Assembly (NCBI GenBank): GCA_018824405.1 | Contig: JAHJGO010000012.1 | Location: 23,737-87,736, forward strand | From: Gammaproteobacteria bacterium | GTDB taxonomy: Bacteria > Pseudomonadota > Gammaproteobacteria > Burkholderiales > Sulfuricellaceae | Length of the DNA: 64,000 bases | Direction: 5' to 3' | Shown: positions 26,790 through 35,981 of the stretch, piece after piece | How positions within the stretch are numbered: position 1 is the first letter of the stretch | Layout of the letters: the number at the start of each line of letters is the position of its first letter | The notes under the pieces: model-generated | Databases searched by the model: none | What the model was told of the DNA's origin: nothing | Seen by the model: only the letters and a program-made list of their open reading frames with translations | Program-made: the position numbers and the translations under genes

Positions 26790-27596
26790 CTACTGCGGAC
26801 CGGCTTCCTGCTCGAGGATGCTGATCAGAAACATGACTTCGCGGAAGGCATCTTCGTTAAATCCGGTACGCTCTCCGCTCCGGTTGTCCTTCATCAAAGA
26901 TTGCAGGTAATTCAGACTGGCGGAAGACCCCCAGCAATCCGAAATCCGGGCCAGTAAATGCGGGAAGTGTTCCAGACCATGACGCCCTTCTGCCTGTAGC
27001 GTGCAGTCCTCCCAGGAGGGAAGGGCAACATTGAAACGCACATGAATACTGTTCGCCAGTTTTTCAAAGTTGGCGCTGTCACCCCTGGCGTAGTATATAT
27101 CCAGCAGCTTGAACCAGACTCTGGGGTCGCCATCGCCTTCTATCCCAATGCGGTCCAGAAGCATACTGATCGCCACGTCATGGCGCCCCAGCAGGAGAAA
27201 CAGATCAACCTGCTCGACGATACTGGACAACTCTTCCACCGTCACGGTGGTGGTTTCATCCAGCGGCGTCAGATACTCCGAAATATTTTCATCTTTTTCG
27301 CCACTCCCGACGGGGCCGGCACTTTTCGCAGGTTTTGCCGATGCGGGCTTGGGAACGAAAGCTGATGGCGCATCAATACGACGAACGGAGCGCCGCCCCA
27401 GCCAGTACGAAATCGAACCCCAGCCTAGCGCACCGACCAGCATCCAGATCAGATTATTCAAATCAAAAACGAATCCGTTCCAATCATCTGCATGAGCCAG
27501 AAACATGGGGGCTGTAGCAGAAAAAGATACCAGCACACGAATAGGGAAGGAGAAAAAAGCAGTAAAAACCATAGGCAGGGAAAATAACATCTTCAT
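26790..27596 (-). CDS. FimV-like membrane protein with TPR-type C-terminus
   Basis: 268-aa protein. The N-terminus is hydrophobic with a possible signal peptide ending FLAHA, then a membrane helix at about 48-66 (NLIWMLVGALGWGSISYWL). A Pro/Ala/Lys linker (about 80-100) leads to an alpha-helical region with EQVDLFLLLGRHDVAISMLL and a later VWFKLLDIYYARGDSANFEKLA. These resemble the TPR-like repeats at the C-terminus of FimV/TspA proteins, which link pili and the cell wall. Genes for a PilB-like and a PilU ATPase follow upstream on the same strand, supporting a pilus role. The family call is tentative. Confidence 0.55.
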   Translation of the reverse strand: MKMLFSLPMVFTAFFSFPIRVLVSFSATAPMFLAHADDWNGFVFDLNNLIWMLVGALGWGSISYWLGRRSVRRIDAPSAFVPKPASAKPAKSAGPVGSGEKDENISEYLTPLDETTTVTVEELSSIVEQVDLFLLLGRHDVAISMLLDRIGIEGDGDPRVWFKLLDIYYARGDSANFEKLANSIHVRFNVALPSWEDCTLQAEGRHGLEHFPHLLARISDCWGSSASLNYLQSLMKDNRSGERTGFNEDAFREVMFLISILEQEAGPQ

Positions 27597-27786
27597 GGAG
27601 CAATTTTAACTCATTTAGGGGATTTCGCCGCCTTTCATGAGGACATTTCAGCAGGTTTAAGCAGCACCAAGCCAGCTCACACCCAAGGACCCGCAAGCAC
27701 TAACTTGAAGCCCGCATTCGGCCCATTTCAACGCAAAAACGGGTTTCTACACCATTGAAACCGCGACTCAAACACTGTGCCGCAAA

Positions 27787-29556
27787 TCACAACACCTCCA
27801 GGCAGACCCGATAAACCTCGGCCAGCGAAGTTTCCCTGCTGCGCGCCCGTTCAATTGCATTGGCGGTCAGGGTAACCATCCCTTCCTGAACTGCCAGTTT
27901 GCGCAATTCATTTCCAGCGATACCGGGCATGATTTGGCTGCGGATGTTTTCGTTGACCACCAGTAGCTCATAGGCCGCCAGACGGCCAAGATAACCAGTG
28001 CGATTGCAGCGCTCGCAACCCTGCCCGCGGTAGAACACTTCACTTTCTGACACACCCAGACTGGCGCGCACAAAAGGATCAACCTCCTCTTCGGCTACAC
28101 AGTGAGGACAATTGCGCCGAATCAGACGCTGCGCAATGACGCCGATGACCGCAGATTTGAGCAGATAGGGTTCGACGCCCATTTCGATCAGGCGGGTAAT
28201 GGCGCCTGGCGCATCGTTGGTGTGCAGAGTGGAAAGTACGAGATGCCCGGTCAGCGCACTTTCCACCGCGATCTTGGCCGTTTCCTCATCGCGGATCTCG
28301 CCGATCATGATCACATCCGGATCGTGACGCAGAATATGCCTGAGCGCCTGGGGAAAGCCGAAATGGATTTGCGGCAGGATATGGATCTGCCGCATCCCTT
28401 CAAACTCATACTCCACCGGGTCTTCGACTGTAACGATGTTGAGGCTGTGCCTGGCCACTTCGCGCATTGCTGCATACAGGGTAGTCGTCTTGCCAGAACC
28501 GGTCGGCCCGGTCACCAGCAGGATACCGAAGCTCTTGTTGATCAGGTGAGTGAAAAGCGTTTCATCCCGCTCGCTGAAACCGATGTCCTTGACCGAGCGC
28601 AGTCCCTCGCCCTTGTTGAGGAGACGAATCACGACACTCTCGCCGAACTGGCAGGGAATGGTGGAAATGCGCATATCTACGATATTCTTGCCATCCTGCA
28701 TGCGCGAGCTTCCGTCCTGCGGCAGGCGGTGCTCGGCAATATTGAGCCGGCAGATAATCTTGATCCGGCTCACGATCGCCGGCAGCAGACCTTTCTGTAT
28801 CTCGCGTTTATGCACCAATGTGCCGTCGATGCGGTAAAGGAGATCCACTTTCTTGCTGCCGGGCCGGATATGGATATCCGAAGCCCGCTGGTGAATAGCC
28901 GCCAGAATGAGATTATCCACCAGCTTGACCACCGGCGTTTCGTTGGCGAGGCGTTCGGCTTCCCTCCAGACCTCCTGGTCATCCTCGTAATAAAAATCGG
29001 ATAGCTCAAGCCGGTCCAGCTCTCGTTCCTGTTCCTGCAGATCGTAGTATTTGTTGATCGCATTCCTGATTTCATCACGCGGAGCGAAAACCGGCTCGAT
29101 GGCACGCTGGGTGATGAAGCTGATCGCGTGGATTGCATCGGTATCAAGCAGGTCTTCCATAGCGATCACCAGCCGCTCGCCATGGAACATCAGGGGAATC
29201 AGATAGTGGTCACGCACCAGGTCGGGCGTGACCATGGCAAGTGCCTTGTGATCAAAATCGAAACCGCTGAGGCAGACGATGGGCGATCCCAGCGAACGGG
29301 CCACGGCAAGACAAATCTGGGGCACAGTAGCAGCGCCTTTCTCTGCCAGTATCACCCCCAGTTTTTTGTCCGGATGCCTGCTCTGATAATCAAGCGCATC
29401 ATCCAGTTGAGTCTGGGTGATGATTTTTTCCTGCACCAGCAGACTGCCCAGGGAAGCATGGCGGAATTGCTGCCGTCCATCCAGCATGCCATCCAGTTCG
29501 CTGGCATTCAGGACAACCGGGTGGCGCCTGGTTTCAATGCTTTGCGTATCTTGCAT
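27787..29556 (-). CDS. PilB/GspE-type assembly ATPase
   Basis: 589-aa secretion ATPase. The N1E-like domain comes first (about 35-180, including LGSLLVQEKIITQTQLDDAL). Walker A GPTGSGKTTTLY is near residue 349, and the Asp box, Walker B (DPDVIMIGEIRDEET) and His box (TGHLVLSTLHTNDA) follow. A tetracysteine zinc site RRNCPHC ... CERCNRTGY is also present. Such hexameric ATPases drive extension of type IV pili or type II secretion pseudopili. No PilC-type platform gene is next to it here, so its partner lies elsewhere, perhaps the pilus operon at 42-59 kb, which however has its own ATPase. Confidence 0.9.
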   Translation of the reverse strand: MQDTQSIETRRHPVVLNASELDGMLDGRQQFRHASLGSLLVQEKIITQTQLDDALDYQSRHPDKKLGVILAEKGAATVPQICLAVARSLGSPIVCLSGFDFDHKALAMVTPDLVRDHYLIPLMFHGERLVIAMEDLLDTDAIHAISFITQRAIEPVFAPRDEIRNAINKYYDLQEQERELDRLELSDFYYEDDQEVWREAERLANETPVVKLVDNLILAAIHQRASDIHIRPGSKKVDLLYRIDGTLVHKREIQKGLLPAIVSRIKIICRLNIAEHRLPQDGSSRMQDGKNIVDMRISTIPCQFGESVVIRLLNKGEGLRSVKDIGFSERDETLFTHLINKSFGILLVTGPTGSGKTTTLYAAMREVARHSLNIVTVEDPVEYEFEGMRQIHILPQIHFGFPQALRHILRHDPDVIMIGEIRDEETAKIAVESALTGHLVLSTLHTNDAPGAITRLIEMGVEPYLLKSAVIGVIAQRLIRRNCPHCVAEEEVDPFVRASLGVSESEVFYRGQGCERCNRTGYLGRLAAYELLVVNENIRSQIMPGIAGNELRKLAVQEGMVTLTANAIERARSRETSLAEVYRVCLEVL

Positions 29557-29584
29557 GAAGGTTTAAACCCCGGAGCAGCCCGCT

Positions 29585-30793
29585 TTAGCGCTTCGGAAAC
29601 CCCGGGGATGAAGAGCCGATCTGATCCAGAAATTCCGGGTTGATGGTGAATCCTTCGAGGCTCTCCCCGACGCTTTCCTGGGCAGCATGGATATCGACCT
29701 GGGTATTGCCACGCGTCCCGCCTTTGCCCTTTTCCTGAGAAACATTGCTGATCAGCCATTCCATATCGGTGCGCGAATCAGCATTAACCAGCGCTTCTTC
29801 ACGGGTAATCCTGCCTGTGGCATAAAGCTCCAGCAGAGAGCGCTCGAAGGTCCTGGAGCCAGCGTTCAAACTCTGCTCGATGGCATCCTTGAGCTTGTCC
29901 ACCTCGCCTTTCTGGATCAATTCGGAAACATAGAAGGTATTGAGCAGAACCTCCACCGCAGCGACCCGCTTGCCGTCCACACCTTTTACCAGACGCTGGG
30001 AAATAATGCCTTTCAGGGTCATGGACAGATCGAGCAGCAGGGAGTCGCGTTCATCTTCCGGAAAAAAACTCACGATACGGTTGATGGCATGGTAAGCATT
30101 ATTGGCGTGCAGGGTTCCGAGGCATAAATGACCGGTCTGGGTAATGATCAACGCCTGCTTCATGGTGGCGGTATCGCGGATCTCGCCGATCAGCAGCACA
30201 TCCGGCGCCTCGCGCAGTGAGTTGACCAGTGCCGAGGCATAGGTTTCGGTATCAATCCCGACTTCACGCTGATTCACCAGCGACTTGTTGTGCTTGTGCA
30301 CGAATTCGATCGGGTCCTCGATGGTGAGGATATGCCCCGTCTTGTTGGCATTTCGGTGATCGATCATGGAAGCCAGCGTGGTGGATTTGCCCGAGCCGGT
30401 AGCGCCCACCACCAGGATCAGACCGCGCTTCTCCAGCACCAGGTCTTTCAGCACCGGCGGAAGGCCGTTTTTCTCCAGCGATGGTATCTGGTTGGTGATG
30501 TAACGCGCTACCATGGCCACGCTGCCGCGCTGGCGAAACACATTGATGCGGAAGCGCCCGGCATCCGGCACCGAGAGTCCGAAATTCAACTCTGAATTAA
30601 GCTCGAAAGTCTGTATCTGTACCTCTGTCATGAGACCGTAAATGGCCTTCTTGACCATGGCCACGTCCAGCACCTGGGCGTTGATAGCGCGCAACTCCCC
30701 TTCCATCTTGATGTACACAGGAGCACCGGCGGAAATGAACAGATCGGAGGCCTGTTTCTCCGCCATGAATTTGAAAACCGGGGAAAGATCCAC
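29585..30793 (-). CDS. pilU: Type IV pilus retraction ATPase PilU
   Basis: 402-aa PilT/PilU-family ATPase. Walker A GATGSGKST is near residue 130, the Asp box is ILTIEDPIEFVHKH, Walker B DVLLIGEIRDTAT, and the His box TGHLCLGTLHANNA. The 402-residue length exceeds typical PilT (about 345), and the C-terminal extension with TDMEWLISNV is typical of PilU. PilU assists PilT in depolymerising pili. No pilT is visible beside it in this window. The PilB/GspE-type gene starts 28 bases downstream on the same strand. Confidence 0.87.
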   Translation of the reverse strand: MDLSPVFKFMAEKQASDLFISAGAPVYIKMEGELRAINAQVLDVAMVKKAIYGLMTEVQIQTFELNSELNFGLSVPDAGRFRINVFRQRGSVAMVARYITNQIPSLEKNGLPPVLKDLVLEKRGLILVVGATGSGKSTTLASMIDHRNANKTGHILTIEDPIEFVHKHNKSLVNQREVGIDTETYASALVNSLREAPDVLLIGEIRDTATMKQALIITQTGHLCLGTLHANNAYHAINRIVSFFPEDERDSLLLDLSMTLKGIISQRLVKGVDGKRVAAVEVLLNTFYVSELIQKGEVDKLKDAIEQSLNAGSRTFERSLLELYATGRITREEALVNADSRTDMEWLISNVSQEKGKGGTRGNTQVDIHAAQESVGESLEGFTINPEFLDQIGSSSPGFPKR

Positions 30794-30803
30794 TTAATGT
30801 CAC

Positions 30804-31634
30804 CTATTCTTTGGAAAGCAGGGATTTTAGAGAACCAAACAGGCCTTTCTTGCGTTCCTTGGGCGAGCCATCCGCTTCTGTATCCAGTTTGGCGGCATGC
30901 GCGGAATCAAGCTTGGCGTAGGCCGGCTCCGCGCTCACCCGCCGAGCGGCCACCTTCTGCTTCAGTGCTTGCTGGTGGCGCCCAAGTCCCATGAAAACGC
31001 TCGGTTTACCGACCAGATATTTGGCAAATTCATCCAGCAGGTTTTCATCGATTTCGTCGGCATCATAGGTGAACTCGTTGACGGTCAGGCCGTTGAAATT
31101 CTTCATCGAAAGAAAAACCCTGGCCTGCTCGAAATCGGCGGCAAACTTGATATGCACCGGGATTTCATTTACCACATTGAAGGTCGCGCGATCCACCAGA
31201 CCTTTTGTGTTCTTGAACTCGGTGCACTGAAACTTGAGGTTGGCCTGCCACAGATACTGGCGCTGCATTTCTATCATGGAAGGAACGTTTTTTTCGATGA
31301 CGATTTCCTGCTCCGTCTTGCAGGCAAAACGCAGCAGGATAATCTTGATGAATTCCTTCTGATCGATGCTGATGCGATCGGTATTCACCACGTATTTTTC
31401 GGGACGAAAATCATCAATCGTGCCAAAACCATCTATATAGTAAGTCTTGGTGGGCGCCATCGGCACCATGTTGAGGTTGTTGACCAGCTCCTGCAAATAG
31501 AGCAGGATCATTTTGAGCTTGGACTGAACCAGCAAAAAGCTTTGCGTCACCTCCAGCGCACGCGCCTGGGTCAGGTTATGCTCCTGCTCCTTGAGCGCCT
31601 CCGCCTCTTTCTTCAGCTCATCCAGAAAAGCCAT
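30804..31634 (-). CDS. Uncharacterised protein beside pilU
   Basis: 276-aa cytoplasmic protein I do not recognise. The start is set at ATG 31634 (MAFLDELKKEAEALKEQE), which has a GGGCGGGA purine-rich site upstream. The frame remains open 25 codons further up, without a good start. Visible parts are an N-terminal amphipathic coiled-coil (2-45), a central mixed alpha/beta region, and a basic, Ala/Lys-rich C-terminal tail ending KGLFGSLKSLLSKE, which looks like an amphipathic helix. No signal peptide or membrane helix is present. It lies 10 bases before pilU, so a role in pilus retraction or its regulation is possible (inference from position only). Confidence 0.6.
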   Translation of the reverse strand: MAFLDELKKEAEALKEQEHNLTQARALEVTQSFLLVQSKLKMILLYLQELVNNLNMVPMAPTKTYYIDGFGTIDDFRPEKYVVNTDRISIDQKEFIKIILLRFACKTEQEIVIEKNVPSMIEMQRQYLWQANLKFQCTEFKNTKGLVDRATFNVVNEIPVHIKFAADFEQARVFLSMKNFNGLTVNEFTYDADEIDENLLDEFAKYLVGKPSVFMGLGRHQQALKQKVAARRVSAEPAYAKLDSAHAAKLDTEADGSPKERKKGLFGSLKSLLSKE

Positions 31635-31748
31635 ACATCCCGCCCCGATCTTTGCATAATTCGCTTCATTGTATGCCAAAAAACGAGAAGGGTTAACAGG
31701 CGTTATCAAGTATAATTCTTCGCTAATATTCGCTTTTCATGAACCTTG

Positions 31749-33551
31749 ATGCGCCCCACCCAAAACGGCACGACCCCCCAGCAAAACCGCAACGACTGGA
31801 AAACCATCCGCACCCTGCTGCCCTATCTGTGGGAATTCAAGGGCAGGGTGATTCTTGCGGTTTTGTTGCTGATTCTTGCCAAAGTCGCCAGTGTGGCAGT
31901 GCCCCTGGTACTCAAGGATATTGTCGACGCCCTAGACCAGCCGCGCGCCATGCTGGCCCTGCCGGTTTTCCTGCTGGTGGCTTATGGCGCGCTGCGCTTC
32001 ATGTCCACGCTGTTTGGCGAGCTGCGCGATGCGGTGTTTGCCAAGGCTGCACAGCGCTCCGTCCGGCGCGTGGCCCTCAAGGTTTTCCGCCACCTGCATG
32101 AACTGGCGCTGCGCTTTCACCTGGAGCGGCAAACTGGCGGCATTTCGCGCGACATCGAGCGCGGCACGCGCGGCATTGGTTTCCTGCTCAACTTCATGCT
32201 TTTCAACATTCTGCCCACCATTGTGGAAATCGGCCTGATCGCCGCGATCCTGCTGGCCAAGTACGACATCTGGTTCTCCATCATCACCTTCACCACCCTG
32301 GTGGCTTACATCGCCTTTACCCTGGTCATCACCGAATGGCGCATGGTGTTCCGCCGCACCATGAACGACATGGACTCCAAGGCCAACAGTCGCGCCATCG
32401 ACAGCCTGCTGAACTACGAAACTGTAAAATACTTCAGCAACGAGGAATTCGAGACCCGGCGCTACGACGAGAATCTGCAAGTGTGGGAACAAGCTGCAAT
32501 CCGCAACACCACCTCGCTCGCCGCCCTCAATGCCGGGCAGAGCCTCATCATCGCCATCGGCGTCACAGCGCTGATGCTGCTGGCCGGGCAGGGCGTGGTG
32601 GATGGCACAATGACGCTGGGCGATCTGGTTCTGGTCAACGCCTACATGATCCAGATCTACATTCCATTGCACTTTCTCGGCTTCGTCTACCGCGAGATCA
32701 AGCACTCGCTTGCCGACATGGAAAAAATGTTCAGCCTCGTGGAACAGAATGCCGAGGTGCAGGATCAGCCCGACGCACCGGATCTGAAGCTGGAGCAGGG
32801 CGCCATCCGTTTCGAGGATGTCCATTTCCACTACGATGAAAAACGCCATATTCTGCATGGTCTCAGCTTCGACGTGCCGGCAGGGCAGACTGTGGCCGTG
32901 GTGGGTGCTTCCGGCGCGGGCAAATCCACCTTGTCGCGCCTGCTATTCCGCTTCTACGACGTGACCGCCGGGCGCATCCTGATCGACGGCCAGGATATCC
33001 GCGCGGTGACGCAAAAGTCCCTGCGTCAGGCCATCGGCATCGTGCCGCAGGATACCGTGCTGTTCAACGACAGCATTTACTACAACATCGCCTATGGACG
33101 CCCGGATGCGACGCGCAAGGAAATCATCCAGGCCGCGCGCCACGCGCACATTCACGACTTCATTGAATCCCTGCCGGAACAATACGAATCCCTGGTGGGC
33201 GAGCGCGGGTTGAAACTCTCAGGCGGCGAAAAGCAGCGCGTCGCCATCGCCCGCGCCATTCTCAAAAACCCACGCATCCTGATCTTCGACGAAGCCACCT
33301 CGGCGCTCGATTCCAAATCGGAGAAGGCCATCCAGGCCGAGCTGAAGCAGATCGCCCGGAACCGCACCACACTGGTGATCGCCCACCGCCTTTCCACTAT
33401 TGTGGAAGCCAACCAGATCCTGGTGATGGACAATGGCCGCATCATCGAGCGCGGCCCCCACCATGAACTGCTGACGCAGAACGGCGCCTACGCCCACATG
33501 TGGGCGCTGCAGCAACAAGAAGAATCCAAGCAAACCCTCAACGCCAATTAA
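31749..33551 (+). CDS. Atm1/ABCB7-type ABC exporter
   Basis: 600-aa half-transporter: six membrane helices (about 35-330) followed by an ATPase with Walker A GASGAGKST, Q-loop, signature LSGGEKQR and Walker B ILIFDEATSALDS. The NYETVKYFSNEEFETRRYDE block in the transmembrane domain is characteristic of the Atm1/ABCB7/HMT1 group, which exports glutathione-linked sulfur or metal complexes and is tied to Fe-S biology and heavy-metal tolerance. The start is ATG 31749. The TTG three bases before is less likely. A thioredoxin-like gene follows after 15 bases. Confidence 0.88.
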   Translation: MRPTQNGTTPQQNRNDWKTIRTLLPYLWEFKGRVILAVLLLILAKVASVAVPLVLKDIVDALDQPRAMLALPVFLLVAYGALRFMSTLFGELRDAVFAKAAQRSVRRVALKVFRHLHELALRFHLERQTGGISRDIERGTRGIGFLLNFMLFNILPTIVEIGLIAAILLAKYDIWFSIITFTTLVAYIAFTLVITEWRMVFRRTMNDMDSKANSRAIDSLLNYETVKYFSNEEFETRRYDENLQVWEQAAIRNTTSLAALNAGQSLIIAIGVTALMLLAGQGVVDGTMTLGDLVLVNAYMIQIYIPLHFLGFVYREIKHSLADMEKMFSLVEQNAEVQDQPDAPDLKLEQGAIRFEDVHFHYDEKRHILHGLSFDVPAGQTVAVVGASGAGKSTLSRLLFRFYDVTAGRILIDGQDIRAVTQKSLRQAIGIVPQDTVLFNDSIYYNIAYGRPDATRKEIIQAARHAHIHDFIESLPEQYESLVGERGLKLSGGEKQRVAIARAILKNPRILIFDEATSALDSKSEKAIQAELKQIARNRTTLVIAHRLSTIVEANQILVMDNGRIIERGPHHELLTQNGAYAHMWALQQQEESKQTLNAN

Positions 33552-33566
33552 CCACAGGAGATCACC

Positions 33567-33938
33567 ATGGCTACCGTAGAACTCAACAAAGACAATTTTT
33601 CCGAAATCATCACCGGCAACGACGTGGTCGTAGTGGATTTCTGGGCGCCATGGTGCGGCCCGTGCAAATCCTTTGCCCCGACTTATGAGGCGGTTTCGGA
33701 AAAAATCCCCGGCGTGGTGTTTGCCAAGGTCAATACCGAAGAAGAACAAGAACTGGCGCATCATTTCCAGATCCGCTCCATTCCCACCCTGATGATTTTC
33801 CGCGAGCAGGTCATCATCTTCTCCGAGCCAGGCGCGCTACCTGGACCAGCGCTGGAAGGAATTCTGGAGCAGGCACAGGGACTGGACATGACCGAAGTAC
33901 ACAAACAAATCGCCGAAGAAGCCCAACAGCAGGACTAA
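33567..33938 (+). CDS. Thioredoxin-family protein
   Basis: 123-aa thioredoxin fold with the active site FWAPWCGPCK (about 29-38) and the cis-Pro segment RSIPTLMIF. A CACAGGAG ribosome site lies 6-10 bases before the ATG. No signal peptide, so cytoplasmic. A C-terminal extension of about 15 residues is rich in Glu/Gln. It is coupled to the Atm1-type exporter gene, and a reductive role for exported thiol compounds is possible. Distinct enough from TrxA that I give no symbol. Confidence 0.9.
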   Translation: MATVELNKDNFSEIITGNDVVVVDFWAPWCGPCKSFAPTYEAVSEKIPGVVFAKVNTEEEQELAHHFQIRSIPTLMIFREQVIIFSEPGALPGPALEGILEQAQGLDMTEVHKQIAEEAQQQD

Positions 33939-33967
33939 GACCCAAGTTCAGCCGGCAGCACCGGTAG

Positions 33968-34336
33968 CTATTCGCTCACGGTTCCACGCCCGCGCTTGAT
34001 TTCGCCGCGTTGTTTTTTCGCAGTCAGGCGGCGTTTTTTCGATGCCAGGGTGGGCCGGGTGGCCACGCGCGGCTTGGGCTTTTCGGTGGCACGGCGAATC
34101 AGCTCCACCAGGCGACCGATCGCGTCCTCACGGTTGCGTTCCTGGGAACGGAAGCGTTTCGCCTCGATCACCAGTTCGCCCTCGGTCGTCAGGCGGCTGC
34201 CCGCCAGGCGCATCAACCGGGCACGCACATCCTCGGGCAGATTGGGCGAACGGGCCACGTCGAAGCGCAACTGTACCGCCGTCGCCACCTTGTTTAAGTT
34301 CCGTACGTATCGCCGGTCATGTATCATTATAAACAT
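33968..34336 (-). pseudogene. arfB: arfB, ribosome-rescue peptidyl-tRNA hydrolase, 5' end replaced
   Basis: The readable frame (122 aa) matches ArfB/YaeJ from LNKVATAVQLRFDVARSPNLP to the basic tail with KKRRLTAKKQ. In ArfB the catalytic GGQ motif lies just before this point (GGQ-x-V-N-K). Here the preceding residues are MFIMIHDRRYVRN, with no GGQ. The homology stops at about 34294, and the recombinase gene begins 40 bases further on the opposite strand. The sequence therefore shows the 3' part of arfB disrupted by insertion. The remaining ORF could only make a protein without hydrolase activity. The missing 5' part was not found in the window. Confidence 0.82.
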
Positions 34337-35981
34337 GACACCACGCGCTTACTCATATATACGATTTTCCAGCAAGGCCCAAGAGGGAGGTGACTCTCTT
34401 CGTCGACAGGTCGAAAAGGCACAGAAATGGGCGGCCAAGCAAGGCATGGAGCTTGACGACAGAACATATAGAGATTTAGGGATTTCTGGCTACGATCGGT
34501 CTAATGTCGAGCGTGGTGCTCTCGCGATTTTTTTGTCTGCGGTCAAGACTGGAAAGGTGCGACGGGGAGACTATCTGCTAATAGAAGCCATGGACAGATT
34601 AACCCGTGATCAAGTTTTCCACGCACAAAGGTTACTGTCGGACTTAGTGCAGGCGGGCATTGTTGTTGTAACACTTGTGGATGGCCGCGTCTGGACGATT
34701 GAGACGCTAAATGACCCCATGATGATTATGTATTCTGTCATGCTTATGTCGCGAAGCCACGAGGAGAGCGAACGCAAGAGCGTGCTTCTAAAAGAAAGAC
34801 GCGCAGAGGAGCGCCGACTTGCGAGAGAAACAGGGCGAATTCTTACCAAGCAATGTCCGCGCTGGCTGCGTCCTGTGGACGGTAGATTTGAGATTATCGA
34901 CGACATCGCGGACTCCGTCCGGCGGGTCTTTGAACTGCGCATCGCAGGGATGGGATATGGTGCAATCGCAAGTCGCGCTAATGAGGAAAAGTGGCCGGCT
35001 CCGTCGCTCTCTGGCACATGGCACAAATCACAGGTCGTGTTACTCATTAATGGCCGAGCAGTACGTGGCGAGCATCAGCCATACACTAAAGAACTGGAAC
35101 AAAACCCAGAGCAGAGGTCGCGGCGAGTTCGGCGACCGGAGGGTGATCCAATTATTGGTTATTACCCAGAACTCGTTAGTGAGGACACGTGGCAAAGAGC
35201 ACAGGCCGTCTTGTTGCGAAAACGACCTTTCCCTGGTCGACGGGACACCTTGTGCCGGAATATCCTGCAAGGCTTAGCGCGATGCTCGTGCGGCGGCACC
35301 CTCACCCGAAAAAACTACGGTAGCGGCGCGGTCAAGTACCTATGCACTCATCGGGCTAGAGGCTTGACAAAATGCCCTTTGGCGCTGGCAGACAGCGTGG
35401 AGGATGCTGTCCTCCAGGCTGCCATATATATACGCCCCGGCTTGATGGCAGACAAGTCTCAAGCAGAGGCTCTAGCAACCAGGCACGACCTCGCAACTTC
35501 GCGGCACGCCGAAATCAGTAGCAGGCTTGACAGACTAGTAGGGTCAATCGCGGACGATGCAGATGCCCCCCGTACAATTGTTGCCGCGGTTCGTGCGGCA
35601 GAGAAGGAGCTTGAGGTAGCGGAAAAAGAGCTAGCGATAGTTGCAGCTTTGGCAGCGGACCAGGCGGTGGGTGAGACGTGGTTGAACACGCTGCGAGGTG
35701 CCTATGACGTTCTGGATAGCGGAAATAGCGAGAGATTGAGCGCAGTCCGTGAATCCCTCGCCCGCATCATTGAGACACTGGTAATCAACACAACAGAAAA
35801 GACCGCGCAAATCGTTTTTTACGGTTTTCCGAGGCCTGTTCGTGTCACCCTAAGTGAGGTACCCAACCTGATGAGGCATAAGCCAACTGCGCATCATGAA
35901 ACGGTTTCGGAGGGAAATTGGCTCACACTAGACACTCAAGGACTAGCGGTCGACGACTTTTACTCCAAGGCTTGCCAATAG
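34335..35981 (+). CDS. Large serine recombinase (integrase/resolvase family)
   Basis: 548-aa recombinase, start ATG 34335. Resolvase domain: YSYIRFSSKAQ with likely nucleophile S12, and MDRLTRDQ with D87, R88 and R91. The Recombinase domain (about 190-290) follows. A zinc ribbon (CSCGG ... C-T-H ... C) lies at about 315-350, and a coiled-coil stretch at about 385-450. This architecture is that of large serine recombinases, which insert mobile elements at specific att sites without accessory proteins. Its gene starts at the broken end of arfB, so arfB is the presumed attachment site. An open frame upstream of ATG 34335 is only a shadow of arfB. Confidence 0.9.
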   Translation: MTPRAYSYIRFSSKAQEGGDSLRRQVEKAQKWAAKQGMELDDRTYRDLGISGYDRSNVERGALAIFLSAVKTGKVRRGDYLLIEAMDRLTRDQVFHAQRLLSDLVQAGIVVVTLVDGRVWTIETLNDPMMIMYSVMLMSRSHEESERKSVLLKERRAEERRLARETGRILTKQCPRWLRPVDGRFEIIDDIADSVRRVFELRIAGMGYGAIASRANEEKWPAPSLSGTWHKSQVVLLINGRAVRGEHQPYTKELEQNPEQRSRRVRRPEGDPIIGYYPELVSEDTWQRAQAVLLRKRPFPGRRDTLCRNILQGLARCSCGGTLTRKNYGSGAVKYLCTHRARGLTKCPLALADSVEDAVLQAAIYIRPGLMADKSQAEALATRHDLATSRHAEISSRLDRLVGSIADDADAPRTIVAAVRAAEKELEVAEKELAIVAALAADQAVGETWLNTLRGAYDVLDSGNSERLSAVRESLARIIETLVINTTEKTAQIVFYGFPRPVRVTLSEVPNLMRHKPTAHHETVSEGNWLTLDTQGLAVDDFYSKACQ

